From Nocardiopsis metallicus (GTDB taxonomy: Bacteria; Actinomycetota; Actinomycetes; Streptosporangiales; Streptosporangiaceae), in the NCBI RefSeq assembly GCF_014201115.1, contig NZ_JACHDO010000001.1, positions 2,790,001-2,854,000 of the forward strand: a stretch of DNA of 64,000 bases. Reading direction: 5' to 3'. The position numbers were made by a program, and so were the translations under genes. This document shows positions 55,319 through 63,991 of this stretch, piece by piece (position 1 is the first letter of the stretch; every line of letters starts with the position of its first letter). Below the pieces are notes generated by a model. The model was given only the letters and a program-made list of their open reading frames with translations, was not told where the DNA came from and searched no databases.

Positions 55319-58081
55319 TCACACCGACTGCGGCACGGGCACGCCCGCGGTCTCCTCGTCGTCGACGAGGTCAGGGTCGATGCCCAGTGCCAGGGCGCGA
55401 GCGTGCTTCTCGCGCTCGGCGGCCTGAGCTTCCCGTTCCACGAGCAGGTTGCCGATGGCCTCGTGAGTCGACACGATCACGGGCTTGTCCGTGGTGCCGT
55501 AGGACAGGACGTACTCGGTCTTCTTCGCCCGGGTGAAGGCGACGTAGTAGAGCCTGCGCACGTCCTGGGCCATCGTCTTGTCGTCCTTGTGCAGGATCAC
55601 GGCGTTGTCGAATTCGAGTCCCTTGACGCCGTGGATCGTCGAGACGACCAGGTCGACCTTCTCGCCCAGGTTCTTCTCCTTGCGCGCCCGGTTGCGGGCG
55701 TCCGTCAGCGACTTCTTGACCGCGTTCTGGGCGATCTCGAAGGCCAGGAGGTTGTCGCGCAGGCGGGTGAAGAACTCGGTGGACGGCATGGAGCCCTGGT
55801 GGACCAGGTTGACCCAGGCGTTAGTGGTGGCGCCGTTCTCCAGCCACCACTTGGAGACGAGCTCGAGCACGGCGCGCTCGACCTTCGGGTTGCCGACGTT
55901 CTTCGTCAGCTTCTCCATGTTGTCCCGGATGCCCTGGGTGACGACGAACGTGGCGTTGTTCGGCGGCACCTGCAGGACGTCGTTCCAGAAGAACTTGATG
56001 TACTTGGAGAAGATGTCGGTGGCGAAGACGCGCTCGGACACCAGTGAGGCGACGTGCCTGTCCGGGTACCTAGACTCGAGCAGCGCCTGCATGAGCGCGA
56101 CCTCACGGCGGGAGAACGCCAGGAAGACGACTTGCTCGCCGCGGGCCAGACAGGGATCGACGTACTGCGGCAGCACCCGGTTGGCCAGGAGCGGGCTGAG
56201 CTCGTTGGAGAGAAACCCGCGCATCTGGGGCAGGTGCACGTAGTCGAGCCTGACCTTCTCCTCGAACGAGGCTTTGGTCGGTGCCTCCAGCGAGTTCGCC
56301 CGCAGCTGGATCTGTGCGAGCTGGTTGGTCTCCAGCTCGCTGAGGACGACGTTGGCGAAGTCCAGGATCTCCTGGTTGCTCCGGTAGTTCGTCGTCAGCT
56401 CGTAGGTGGCGAACACACCCGAGCCTTCGAGCGTGTTCAGAGCCCGGGGGTTGGCCGAGCGGAACTCGAACAGGGTCTGGCTCGCGTCGCCGACGATGTA
56501 CAGCGACTGGAGGTGCTTGGCCACGTACTTGAGCATGTAGATGAACTCGAAGACCGAGTTGTCCTGGACCTCGTCGATGATGAGGTGGCGGCAGGCCACG
56601 TGGGTGGGCTCGACCATCTCGTCGATGCGCTGGTAGCAAATGATGATCTCCAGCTCCAGCGAGGTCTGCCCGATGGCGTCGAGCATGGCCATGACCCGGT
56701 CGTAGTGGCGCTCGACGAAGGTGTTGAGCGACGTCGCTGCCCCGATCTTGTTCTTGTCCACGTCGAGCAGGCGCGCGCGGAAGTCTGCGGCGACCTGGTC
56801 GGTGGGGAAGAAGATCTCGAGCGAGTTGATGATGGTATCGATGCTCGAGATGTCGTGGCCGGAGTGGTTGAGCTGGTAGATGTCGTTGATCATCGCCGCG
56901 ATGGTCATCGACCCCACATCGGGGTTGCGCTCCTTGATGTTGTCGGCGGCGGCGTTGGTGAACGACAGGACCGTGATGTCGACCGGGTTCACACCGCAGG
57001 CGACGAGATGGGCGATGCGCTCGATGATCGTCGAGGACTTGCCGGTGCCCGCGCCGGCACGCACCATCACCAGCGGTTCGGTGGTCGAAACGCAGGCGAC
57101 CTGCTGCGGCGACAGGTACTCCGGCAGGGCCGGAGGCGGGTCGGGCGGGACCAGGCGCGCCAGCTGCGGCTTGATCGTGTCGAGTCCGGCCAAGGTGTGG
57201 TTCATCAGCAAGTTGAGGTTCTGCTTGGCCAGAACCTGGGCGACGTCGGAGTCGAAGGCCGCAGTCAGCGCCCGGTGGATGCGACCGTAGGCCTCCAGCG
57301 GCACGCTGTAGTTCTCGAGGTAGCGCAGCTGGATGGCCAGCGCGTTGAGCACCTCCTTGTCCGGGAAGGTGACGTCGGCGATGTAGGCGTCGACTTCGGC
57401 GGCGATGGCCTCCGAGGACCAGGTCTCGGCCAGGCGCACGATCCGGTCGTGGATCGGGTACTCGTTCATCCACGCGTCAAGGGCGTTGAGGTTCGTCGCG
57501 GCGATGCCCAGGCGGCCCAGCGCCAGGGAGATCGCGCCAGCGGCCGTCTCCATCGGGCTGGCGTCCCAATCGAGGATCACCGCGGCGTCGGTGACGGCGA
57601 GGTTGGTGTCCTCGGTCAGGCGCACGACGCGCTCGGGCTCGATCATGCCGACGCGCATGAGCACGAGCTCGGTGCGGTATTGGATGGTGAGCTCGTGCTT
57701 GATCGGCTTGGAGGACTTGTCCTCGCGCAGCACCAGCGCCTGGGGGGTCATGTCGAACACGGCCTCCCAGTCGTCGGAGTCGGTCTCGACGACGAAGCGC
57801 TCGTCCACGTCAGGCGTCGGCAGCGTCGCGGTGGGCAGGGTTTCGAGCGCGCGGCGAGTGATGCCGGCCAGCGGCACGGTCACGACAGTGATGTCGTGCT
57901 GAGTAGTCGTGGTCTTGAGCTCGATCCGGGCCGGGGTCTCGATGCTAGTCGTGTCGAGGGGGCGCAGCCCCTGGTGGAGGCGGCCGGTCTTCTTGCCCGA
58001 GCCGTTGAGCTTGGAGCTGAAGAACTTCGCGTCGACCTTCTTGGTCTTCGTCAGGTCGAGGTCGTCAAGCAGCAGAGGCAT
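55319..58081 (-). CDS. UvrD-like superfamily 1 DNA helicase
   Basis: 920 residues. Motif I VRAGAGTGKSSTI (Lys348), Ia VLSFTNAAADNIKER, II HLIIDEVQDN (Asp503, Glu504), III YIVGDASQTLFEFR, IV TTNYRSNQEIL, V VSTIHGVKGLEFDNAVI and VI RLYYVAFTRAKKTEY are all intact, giving a SF1A UvrD/Rep/PcrA-type 3'-5' helicase. The first about 330 residues are an unrecognised extension. The frame reads on past the TGA at 55319 for 18 more codons (SAADELIVLARQVITEGG), which look coding. AGGA lies upstream of the ATG. It could serve replication, transfer or defence. Confidence 0.9.
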   Translation of the reverse strand: MPLLLDDLDLTKTKKVDAKFFSSKLNGSGKKTGRLHQGLRPLDTTSIETPARIELKTTTTQHDITVVTVPLAGITRRALETLPTATLPTPDVDERFVVETDSDDWEAVFDMTPQALVLREDKSSKPIKHELTIQYRTELVLMRVGMIEPERVVRLTEDTNLAVTDAAVILDWDASPMETAAGAISLALGRLGIAATNLNALDAWMNEYPIHDRIVRLAETWSSEAIAAEVDAYIADVTFPDKEVLNALAIQLRYLENYSVPLEAYGRIHRALTAAFDSDVAQVLAKQNLNLLMNHTLAGLDTIKPQLARLVPPDPPPALPEYLSPQQVACVSTTEPLVMVRAGAGTGKSSTIIERIAHLVACGVNPVDITVLSFTNAAADNIKERNPDVGSMTIAAMINDIYQLNHSGHDISSIDTIINSLEIFFPTDQVAADFRARLLDVDKNKIGAATSLNTFVERHYDRVMAMLDAIGQTSLELEIIICYQRIDEMVEPTHVACRHLIIDEVQDNSVFEFIYMLKYVAKHLQSLYIVGDASQTLFEFRSANPRALNTLEGSGVFATYELTTNYRSNQEILDFANVVLSELETNQLAQIQLRANSLEAPTKASFEEKVRLDYVHLPQMRGFLSNELSPLLANRVLPQYVDPCLARGEQVVFLAFSRREVALMQALLESRYPDRHVASLVSERVFATDIFSKYIKFFWNDVLQVPPNNATFVVTQGIRDNMEKLTKNVGNPKVERAVLELVSKWWLENGATTNAWVNLVHQGSMPSTEFFTRLRDNLLAFEIAQNAVKKSLTDARNRARKEKNLGEKVDLVVSTIHGVKGLEFDNAVILHKDDKTMAQDVRRLYYVAFTRAKKTEYVLSYGTTDKPVIVSTHEAIGNLLVEREAQAAEREKHARALALGIDPDLVDDEETAGVPVPQSV

Positions 58082-58119
58082 GGGGGTCGTCCTTAGGTGA
58101 ACGCGGCGGGTGGGTCAGC

Positions 58120-58200
58120 GAGGGTTGACCAAAGGGAAAGATGATTGCACTCATCATTTTGATGGGGCCATAAATGCACAAAGAAAGGCATTAGATAAAT
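58120..58200 (-). promoter_or_regulatory. AT-rich promoter region of the helicase gene
   Basis: The stretch is strikingly AT-rich and, read on the - strand, has GATGATTTATCTAATG and CAAAATGATGAGTGCAATC, reminiscent of the AATG-rich operon leaders on the left. It lies 40-120 bases upstream of the helicase ATG. Exact boxes are unclear. Confidence 0.35.
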
Positions 58201-58240
58201 CATCAGAGAAGAGTGAGTGGCGAGAAAGAGCACGTCAGAG

Positions 58241-58275
58241 GCAGAGCCCAGGCCGCCAGGTAGCCTGGGCTCTGC
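58241..58275 (-). terminator. 13-bp hairpin terminator
   Basis: GCAGAGCCCAGGC (58241-58253) pairs perfectly with GCCTGGGCTCTGC (58263-58275), 9-base loop. A second stem, CAGGGGCC/GGCCCCTG (58293-58312), lies just before it. Both follow the gene ending at 58387 and insulate the helicase operon. Confidence 0.75.
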
Positions 58276-58386
58276 TCCTCTCAACCCACCCGCAGGGGCC
58301 GTAAGGCCCCTGTCCGTCCCGTGCACACCCGAGTGCATGGGGATCATGTGGATCCGCCTTACCCTCCGCAGGACGGATCGGCGGCG

Positions 58387-58590
58387 TCAGTCGCGGCGGT
58401 CGACGAGGGCGAACGGCTCGGGGATCGCCTTGGCGATGCGACCCGAGGCCTCGGTACGCAGCAGGCCGAGCATGCGGCCCAGCTCGTGGCAGTCATCGCA
58501 GTGGGCGCCGGAGTACACACTCCGGCGCCCGACCTCGGCGATCTGCTTGACCCTGTCCTCGGACTTGACGGTGGAGATAGTCGTGATCAC
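58387..58590 (-). CDS. Small hypothetical protein
   Basis: 67 residues, GTG start overlapping the stop of the Clp-like gene (GTGA). VKSEDRVKQIAEVGRRSVYS, AHCDDCHELGRMLGLLR: one CxxC pair, helical. Translationally coupled to the Clp-like ATPase, so it may be an adaptor for it (inference). Confidence 0.65.
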   Translation of the reverse strand: MITTISTVKSEDRVKQIAEVGRRSVYSGAHCDDCHELGRMLGLLRTEASGRIAKAIPEPFALVDRRD

Positions 58591-60509
58591 TCGTGTTGGT
58601 CGATCGTGCGGGCGATCGCCGCGCTGGTCTGGGTCTTCGCAGCCTGAGCTGCCATGAGCCGGTCCTCGATCCAGGTCCGGACCGCCTTGCCGGCGGGCCG
58701 GGCTCCCTGGGAATCGACGTAGGCGGTCTCGGCCAGGGCCCGCAGCTCATCGTCGGGCATCGCAGCAGGCAGGGCCTGGGCGAGCCTTGGCTTGGCGTCG
58801 ACGATCCGTGCCACTTGGCTCTCGTAGTCGGCGGCCATGATCTGCCGGAACGCGACCTTGTCGATCTGGTTGAAGCCCACGATCAGCGAGAACCGCCCCA
58901 GCAGTTCGGGCTCGAAGTGCTTGGCGAGCTCTGTGTTCAGGTTCTGCTGCGAGATGACCCTTGGGCCTGAGATGAAGCCGATCGAGCTGCTGCTGAGAGC
59001 TTCGCGGGCCGCATTGGTCGTGACGATGACGACGGCCTTGGAGAAGTCGAGCAGCTTCCCGTGCGCATTGCGGATGTAACCCTCGTCGAAAGCTGAGAGG
59101 AACAGCCGCTGCACAGCCATGTCGGCCTTCTCGAACTCGTCGAGCAGGACGACGCGGTGTGGGTTGGACTCGAGCGTGTCGAAGGGTAGCTCCTGATTGG
59201 AGTCGGACCCGATGTAACCCGGAGGCGCTCCGATAATCTTCGCGGTCGAGGACGGGGTGTGGTACTCCGTCATGTTGAGCACGATCGGCTCCTGGCCGGT
59301 CATCTGTTCGGCGAGGATCTTCGCGGTCTCGGTCTTGCCCGAGCCCGAAGTGCCAGCGAACAGGAACGTGAGCGGGGTCTTCGTCGGGAACAGCTCGAGC
59401 TCCTCGCGCGCGATGCGGTCGGCGACCTTCTCCAAGACCTCGTCCTGGCCCTGGAGCCGATCGAGCAGCGTCGCGCGCAGCGTCGCGGCGTCGAAGTCTG
59501 GGCGTTGGGCGTTGCCTGTCATCAGTGACTTGGCGACGTCGAGGACGCGCGTGGCCGTCAGAGGCACCTGGGGAATCGCCCGCAGGGTCGCCACCAAGGC
59601 CCGGTTGCCAGCGGCTTCGGCCTGGGTGATGAGCTTCTTCTGCTCCAACACGCGGTCGGCCATCGAACGGTCGAGCAGCGTGATGGCGCTGTCGGGCCGG
59701 TGGGCGCTGGCCTTCGAGTTCGCCTCGGCGATCTTGACCGTCTCGGCCAGCACGTCGTCAGAGACTGCGATCTGGTGGCGGTAGTGCGCCATCAGGCCGG
59801 GCCGGACGGTACCTAGGACCGCGAGCGTCTGCTCGACGGTCAACTCGTCGACGATGAGCTGGGTGAAGCGGCGGGCGAAGGCCGGATCCTCGTCGAAGGC
59901 CCGCGACTCGTTCGAGGTGGTCGCGCCGATGACGCTCATCTGCCCGCGGGCCAGCGCCGGTTTGAGGATCTGGCTGATCTTGCGGTTGGTCGGCTCGCTG
60001 TGCGAGCTCGATCCGCCGGTGATCTGGTGGATCTCGTCGATGAACAGGAGGGCCTTGTTCTTCGGGTCCGAGGCGAAGTCGACGACGGCCTGGACCCTCT
60101 CCTCCAGCTGACCGACGATGCCGGAGCCGGCGACGATGTTGGTCACCGGCAGCTCGTAGATGGTGCAGTCCTTGAGCAGGTCCGGGATGAGCGAGTCGCC
60201 GAGGGCGATGCGGCGGGCGATATCCTCGACGATTTTGGTCTTGCCGACGCCAGCTAAGCCCTTGAGCAGGACGTTGGGCTTGTTCTTGCTGATGAGGGTG
60301 GCCAGCGTCTGCTCGATGAGTGTGTCGCGGAAGAGCGTCGGGTCGGCGTTCTTGAACTTTTCGTTGTAGTCGACGAGCAGCTCCTCGGCGGTGTCCTCGC
60401 TCTGGCCGCCCGGGGCAAAAGGGCCGCCCATGCCGACGCCGATGCCGCTGGTCGGTGGGCCGCTGCTGTTCGCGTCGTCGTTGCCCTGGGTGAAGTTGGA
60501 CAGTCCCAT
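58587..60509 (-). CDS. Clp-like double AAA+ ATPase
   Basis: 640 residues. A Gly-rich disordered start (1-45) precedes AAA+ module 1 with Walker A GLAGVGKT (84-91), Walker B LLFIDEIHQ and sensor VIGATTSNE, then module 2 with Walker A GTSGSGKT, pore loop PPGYIG, Walker B VVLLDEFEK and TTNAAREA. This is a class I Clp/Hsp100 disaggregase/unfoldase core lacking N- and middle domains. No ClpP or ClpP-docking loop was noticed. Unlike the Clp-like protein at 15478, it keeps the GYIG pore loop and so should thread polypeptides. It is next to VWA and MoxR genes. Confidence 0.88.
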   Translation of the reverse strand: MGLSNFTQGNDDANSSGPPTSGIGVGMGGPFAPGGQSEDTAEELLVDYNEKFKNADPTLFRDTLIEQTLATLISKNKPNVLLKGLAGVGKTKIVEDIARRIALGDSLIPDLLKDCTIYELPVTNIVAGSGIVGQLEERVQAVVDFASDPKNKALLFIDEIHQITGGSSSHSEPTNRKISQILKPALARGQMSVIGATTSNESRAFDEDPAFARRFTQLIVDELTVEQTLAVLGTVRPGLMAHYRHQIAVSDDVLAETVKIAEANSKASAHRPDSAITLLDRSMADRVLEQKKLITQAEAAGNRALVATLRAIPQVPLTATRVLDVAKSLMTGNAQRPDFDAATLRATLLDRLQGQDEVLEKVADRIAREELELFPTKTPLTFLFAGTSGSGKTETAKILAEQMTGQEPIVLNMTEYHTPSSTAKIIGAPPGYIGSDSNQELPFDTLESNPHRVVLLDEFEKADMAVQRLFLSAFDEGYIRNAHGKLLDFSKAVVIVTTNAAREALSSSSIGFISGPRVISQQNLNTELAKHFEPELLGRFSLIVGFNQIDKVAFRQIMAADYESQVARIVDAKPRLAQALPAAMPDDELRALAETAYVDSQGARPAGKAVRTWIEDRLMAAQAAKTQTSAAIARTIDQHE

Positions 60510-60608
60510 GGCGGGGCCTCCTTCGGTGGGTGCCGGGTCGAGGTGGCGCTGAGGGGCGCGAGCGATCCAGGCGGTGGGTGCGGACGGATGAGAAATGGGG
60601 TGGCCGAT

Positions 60609-60646
60609 CCCGCAGCGCTGCCTGCCGGATCAGGATGCGCTGCGGG
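60609..60646 (-). terminator. Hairpin between VWA and Clp-like genes
   Basis: CCCGCAGCGC (60609-60618) pairs perfectly with GCGCTGCGGG (60637-60646) around an 18-base loop, 23 bases after the VWA stop. It would reduce read-through into the Clp-like gene. Confidence 0.5.
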
Positions 60647-60668
60647 CCGCAGCCGTGCGCTGGGCCAG

Positions 60669-62345
60669 TCAGAGCACCATGCCCAGCAGCTTCTGGCGGA
60701 TCGACGGGTCGATGTGGTGCATGCCGTCGGCGAAATCCGTGGCGGACTGGACCATGAGGGTCCAGTCCTTGGCCGAGCACGGTGCGTAGTACAGGTTCGC
60801 CGGGTGGTCGACGCGGGCCGACGGGGGCGGCCACTCGAAGTCGGTGATCATCAGGCTCAACCGACGCTCGCGCGTCGTCGAGGCTTTGATGTAGTCCCAG
60901 ACCTGCTTGAACTCGGTGCCGCCGGTGACCTTGGGCACCCGGCGGAACTCCTTCCAGATCTGGCGCAGCGACTTGTTCTCCACCCTGAGCAGCGTCTCCT
61001 GCGAGAGGATGTCGCTGAACGAGTTGAAGTACAGGTTGACGTTGAGCTTCTTGGCGATGCGGATGAGCATCATCACCGCCTCCTGGTAGTTCTCCTCGGA
61101 GATCGACCCAGAGGTGTCGATGTAGACGTGCAGGTCGGGCATGTACTGCACCGAGCTGATCCGGCCGGGCTTGTTGAAGTCGTCCGGGTCGCGGCGGTTG
61201 GCCTTGAGGAACGTCGTCTTCATGGTGCGGTAGACGTTCTGCGACTTGTTGACCTTGCCCATGCGGCGCAGCACGCGGGTGATGTCCTTGAACAGGTCCA
61301 GCCTCGTGGGTGGGGCCTTGCGGAACTTCACCTGCGCGGAGCGCGAGCCGGGCTGGCCCGGGTGCTGGTTCGCTCCCATCGCCGCGGCCTTGGCGGCGGC
61401 CCGCGGCAGCGAGGTCAGCTTGGACAGCGCGGAGTTCGAGACGACCCTCACCGGCGAGGCCAGCGACTGGTTGATGAGGTTCCACTCCCCCGTGACCTTG
61501 GACGCGGAGGCGCGGGCGTGCGCCTCGACGTTGACCAGGACCACGGACTTCGGGCAGAACAGCTCGCCGACCGTGAACGGCAGGACTCCGACGTCGGGAG
61601 TCTGGCCGCGCTGCTGGCCGACGTAGGTCATCAGCATGTGCATCAGCAAGCGCGGGAAGGACAGCTCGTCGTTGCCGTCAGAGTCGTCCTTGCGCAGCTG
61701 CAGGGACTCGGTGAGCCCTTGGAGCGAGAGCTTGGCGAAGTCGCCGACCAGCTTCAGGGTTCTCGCCGGCACCGGCGAGCTCACGCCGCCCAGGGCTTGG
61801 GCCTGAGTGGACAGCCAGACCTTGAAGCCGTCGAAGGCAGCGGCGGACTGGAACCAGAACCCGAGCGTTTCCGGGTGGAAGGCGTAGGCCAGCGAGGCGA
61901 AGAACTCGCTCTCGTCGGCCGAGCCAGCGAGCAGTCCCTTGGCCGCAGGGATCACGTCGGACTGGGCGGTGTAGATCACACGGGGCCCGGGTGCTGGCAT
62001 CTTGTTCCGCTGCCCCGCCTGGACGGCGAAGAGCTCGCCGACGGGCAGGGGCGTGGCCTGATCGTAGTTGACCATCGTCTGGCCCAGCAGCTCCTTGGCG
62101 ACCTTCTCGGCGCTGGTGTTGACGCTGTCGCCGAAGCAAGACAGGAGGATGTCCGGGACGCCGTCGGTCAGGTCCGTGCCGGACCCGTCGACGATCGAGG
62201 CGGGCGCGTGCGGGCTTAGCGGCTTGAGCAGCGGGTCCACCAGCGCCTCCTGGAGGGCGGGCATCGGGTCGTAGTCGCCGGTGCACGTGATCGTGTGGAC
62301 TGCGTCGAGCACGGCCGGCTTCTGGTTGGTGACGGTAATCGTCAT
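60669..62345 (-). CDS. VWA-domain protein, partner of the MoxR-like ATPase
   Basis: 558 residues. The C-terminal 150 residues are a von Willebrand A domain with a complete MIDAS: DTSGSIS (410-416), TGGTEF (474-479) and ITDFEW (Asp502). The N-terminal 400 residues are mixed, with a basic linker (PGSRSAQVKFRKAPPTRLDL). This CobT/YehP-like arrangement next to a MoxR gene is the usual MoxR-VWA pair, in which the ATPase remodels a target bound through the metal site. Order: MoxR gene, terminator hairpin, this gene, Clp-like gene. Confidence 0.85.
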   Translation of the reverse strand: MTITVTNQKPAVLDAVHTITCTGDYDPMPALQEALVDPLLKPLSPHAPASIVDGSGTDLTDGVPDILLSCFGDSVNTSAEKVAKELLGQTMVNYDQATPLPVGELFAVQAGQRNKMPAPGPRVIYTAQSDVIPAAKGLLAGSADESEFFASLAYAFHPETLGFWFQSAAAFDGFKVWLSTQAQALGGVSSPVPARTLKLVGDFAKLSLQGLTESLQLRKDDSDGNDELSFPRLLMHMLMTYVGQQRGQTPDVGVLPFTVGELFCPKSVVLVNVEAHARASASKVTGEWNLINQSLASPVRVVSNSALSKLTSLPRAAAKAAAMGANQHPGQPGSRSAQVKFRKAPPTRLDLFKDITRVLRRMGKVNKSQNVYRTMKTTFLKANRRDPDDFNKPGRISSVQYMPDLHVYIDTSGSISEENYQEAVMMLIRIAKKLNVNLYFNSFSDILSQETLLRVENKSLRQIWKEFRRVPKVTGGTEFKQVWDYIKASTTRERRLSLMITDFEWPPPSARVDHPANLYYAPCSAKDWTLMVQSATDFADGMHHIDPSIRQKLLGMVL

Positions 62346-62414
62346 CGTGGTGGTCTCCTTCTGAGGTCAAGGGCTGCGGCGATGCGCGGCTGGTTCTGCG
62401 GGCCGCCGGCGAGG

Positions 62415-62442
62415 GCGGGGAGCGGCTGAAGCCGCTCCCCGC
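62415..62442 (-). terminator. 13-bp hairpin after the MoxR-like gene
   Basis: 62415-62427 pairs perfectly with 62430-62442 (GA at the tip, so the real loop is a few bases wider). It lies 19 bases after the MoxR stop and should partly terminate, setting a lower level for the genes beyond. Confidence 0.65.
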
Positions 62443-62460
62443 TCCGCAGTGCAGCCTCGA

Positions 62461-63699
62461 TCAGAGGAATGCCGACAGGACGGGCTTGGTCGCGTTGGCG
62501 AGCGGCGCGTCGATGTCCAGGAAGGCCTCCAGATTCTGGCGGTCGACCTGATCGCTGGTCACCATCTCGATGAGGGTGCGGGTGTGCTCCGGCTCGATCC
62601 GGGTGGCGGTCTGCGCCAGCTGCTCGATCAGGCGGGCATTGTCCGAGTTCTCCTTGAGGGCGTACAGCAACGCGCCAGAGATCTCTTTCTCGGTGAGCTC
62701 TGCGATCTTCTTGGCCAGATCCGTGACCGTGCCCGCGGCCTTGAGCTCCGCGTAGCAGTTCGGCTTCGGGACGTTGACCCTGTTGGCGGCGGCCGGACCC
62801 GAGTTCGAGGCGAGGTCCTCGGCGATGGTGGCCACCACCTGGGTGGTGAACATGGTGTCGCCGGTGTAGGCCTCGATGATCTCGTTGAGCTCGGAGGTCT
62901 CGCGCCCGCCGATCTGGACTGGGGTCGCCAGATGGCTGGCCAGGTCCTGGCGGTCGGCTGCGTTCAGCCACTTCGACAGGTAGTCGATCGTGCGAGGCGT
63001 AGTGAGCTGGTTCATCTCCTCGCCGCCATCGAACAGCTCGGCCATGGTGACGTTGCCGTCGTCGTCTTCGTCCTGACCATCGGCGACGATCGCGTTCGGC
63101 GTGGACTTCTGGAAAACCAGCGCCGGGTACTGCGTGAGCACCTTCTTCACCCACGGGTTCAGATTCGAAACGACAGACATCAGGGTCGAGGCGTCGGGCT
63201 CCACGTGGAAGATGGCGAACCGGGACAGACTCGCCTCGTCCAACGTGGTGACGGTGCCCTTGTCGTTGCCAGCGACGACGATGCGCACGTTCTTCGGGAG
63301 CTCGACATGGCCCATGCGGCGCAAAGTCACCAGGGTGAGCGCGCCAGAGGTCACGTCCGAGGTCGTGCGGTTGATCTCGTCGAGGAAGAGGATCGGCCAT
63401 TCGCGAGGGTTGGCCTGGGCGTAGTCGATCGCCTCCTGGATGACCTGGTGGGGGTAGAAAACCTGCTTGTAGCTGTCGGTACCGTCGTCCTTGACGTAGG
63501 GCACGAGGCGCGCGCCGGTGAGGTCGGCCTTGTCAGCGAGCTGGTTGCAGGGCAGGACGAAGGCTTTGGTGTTCATGCTGTAGGCGAGGTCCTCGACGAA
63601 AGAGCTCTTGCCGATGCCGGGCTCACCCATCAGTGCAGGCGTCGCGCCGACCTCGAGGGATTGCCGGACGAGCTTGGCCAGGGTGTCGTTGAACTTCAC
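62461..63699 (-). CDS. MoxR-like AAA+ ATPase
   Basis: 412 residues, GTG start with AAAGGA 7 bases upstream. Walker A GEPGIGKS (25-32), Walker B ILFLDEINR (Asp107, Glu108), sensor VVAGNDKG and SLSRFAIFHVEPD (arginine finger region). The AAA+ core (about 1-190) matches the MoxR group. A acidic insertion (GQDEDDDGN) and a helical lid follow. It probably works with the VWA protein downstream. Confidence 0.88.
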   Translation of the reverse strand: MKFNDTLAKLVRQSLEVGATPALMGEPGIGKSSFVEDLAYSMNTKAFVLPCNQLADKADLTGARLVPYVKDDGTDSYKQVFYPHQVIQEAIDYAQANPREWPILFLDEINRTTSDVTSGALTLVTLRRMGHVELPKNVRIVVAGNDKGTVTTLDEASLSRFAIFHVEPDASTLMSVVSNLNPWVKKVLTQYPALVFQKSTPNAIVADGQDEDDDGNVTMAELFDGGEEMNQLTTPRTIDYLSKWLNAADRQDLASHLATPVQIGGRETSELNEIIEAYTGDTMFTTQVVATIAEDLASNSGPAAANRVNVPKPNCYAELKAAGTVTDLAKKIAELTEKEISGALLYALKENSDNARLIEQLAQTATRIEPEHTRTLIEMVTSDQVDRQNLEAFLDIDAPLANATKPVLSAFL

Positions 63700-63883
63700 A
63701 GTGCATTCCTTTGATCATGGGGAGAGGGGCTTCTTGGACCATCGGGACGGGCGTCGCGGGCAAAGGGCCGGAGGCAGAGCACGGGCGTTCTCGGAGTACC
63801 GTTCGCAGATCACGTCAGCGGGCTGGCGGAGGCCATGGAGCCGCTCATGACGGGTTCGTCTCTGTGGTCGAGAACGAAGACCT

Positions 63884-63991
63884 TTACCGTGAGGCGGTGC
63901 GGTCCTGCCCCAGCACCGCCTCCATCCCCGGATCGCGTTTCGCGATCCAACCCCTGCTCTGCGCAAAGCCGAGCCAGCAGCGTTCAGACAT
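63884..63991 (-). CDS. Possible 35-residue protein
   Basis: MSERCWLGFAQSRGWIAKRD followed by PGMEAVLGQDRTASR. CGGAG is directly before the ATG, too close for an ideal site. The stretch 63700-63883 shows no other convincing gene; its other frames are Arg/Pro-rich shadows. Confidence 0.3.
   Translation of the reverse strand: MSERCWLGFAQSRGWIAKRDPGMEAVLGQDRTASR

Noticed and set aside
52338..55321. Genetic-code change with UGA read as Trp
   Set aside because: Dozens of neighbouring genes use TGA as their real stop with ATGA overlaps, and Trp is normally coded by TGG here, so general recoding does not fit.
56054..58096. 680-codon + strand frame opposite the helicase
   Set aside because: Shadow of the helicase gene, which has all seven SF1 motifs on the - strand.
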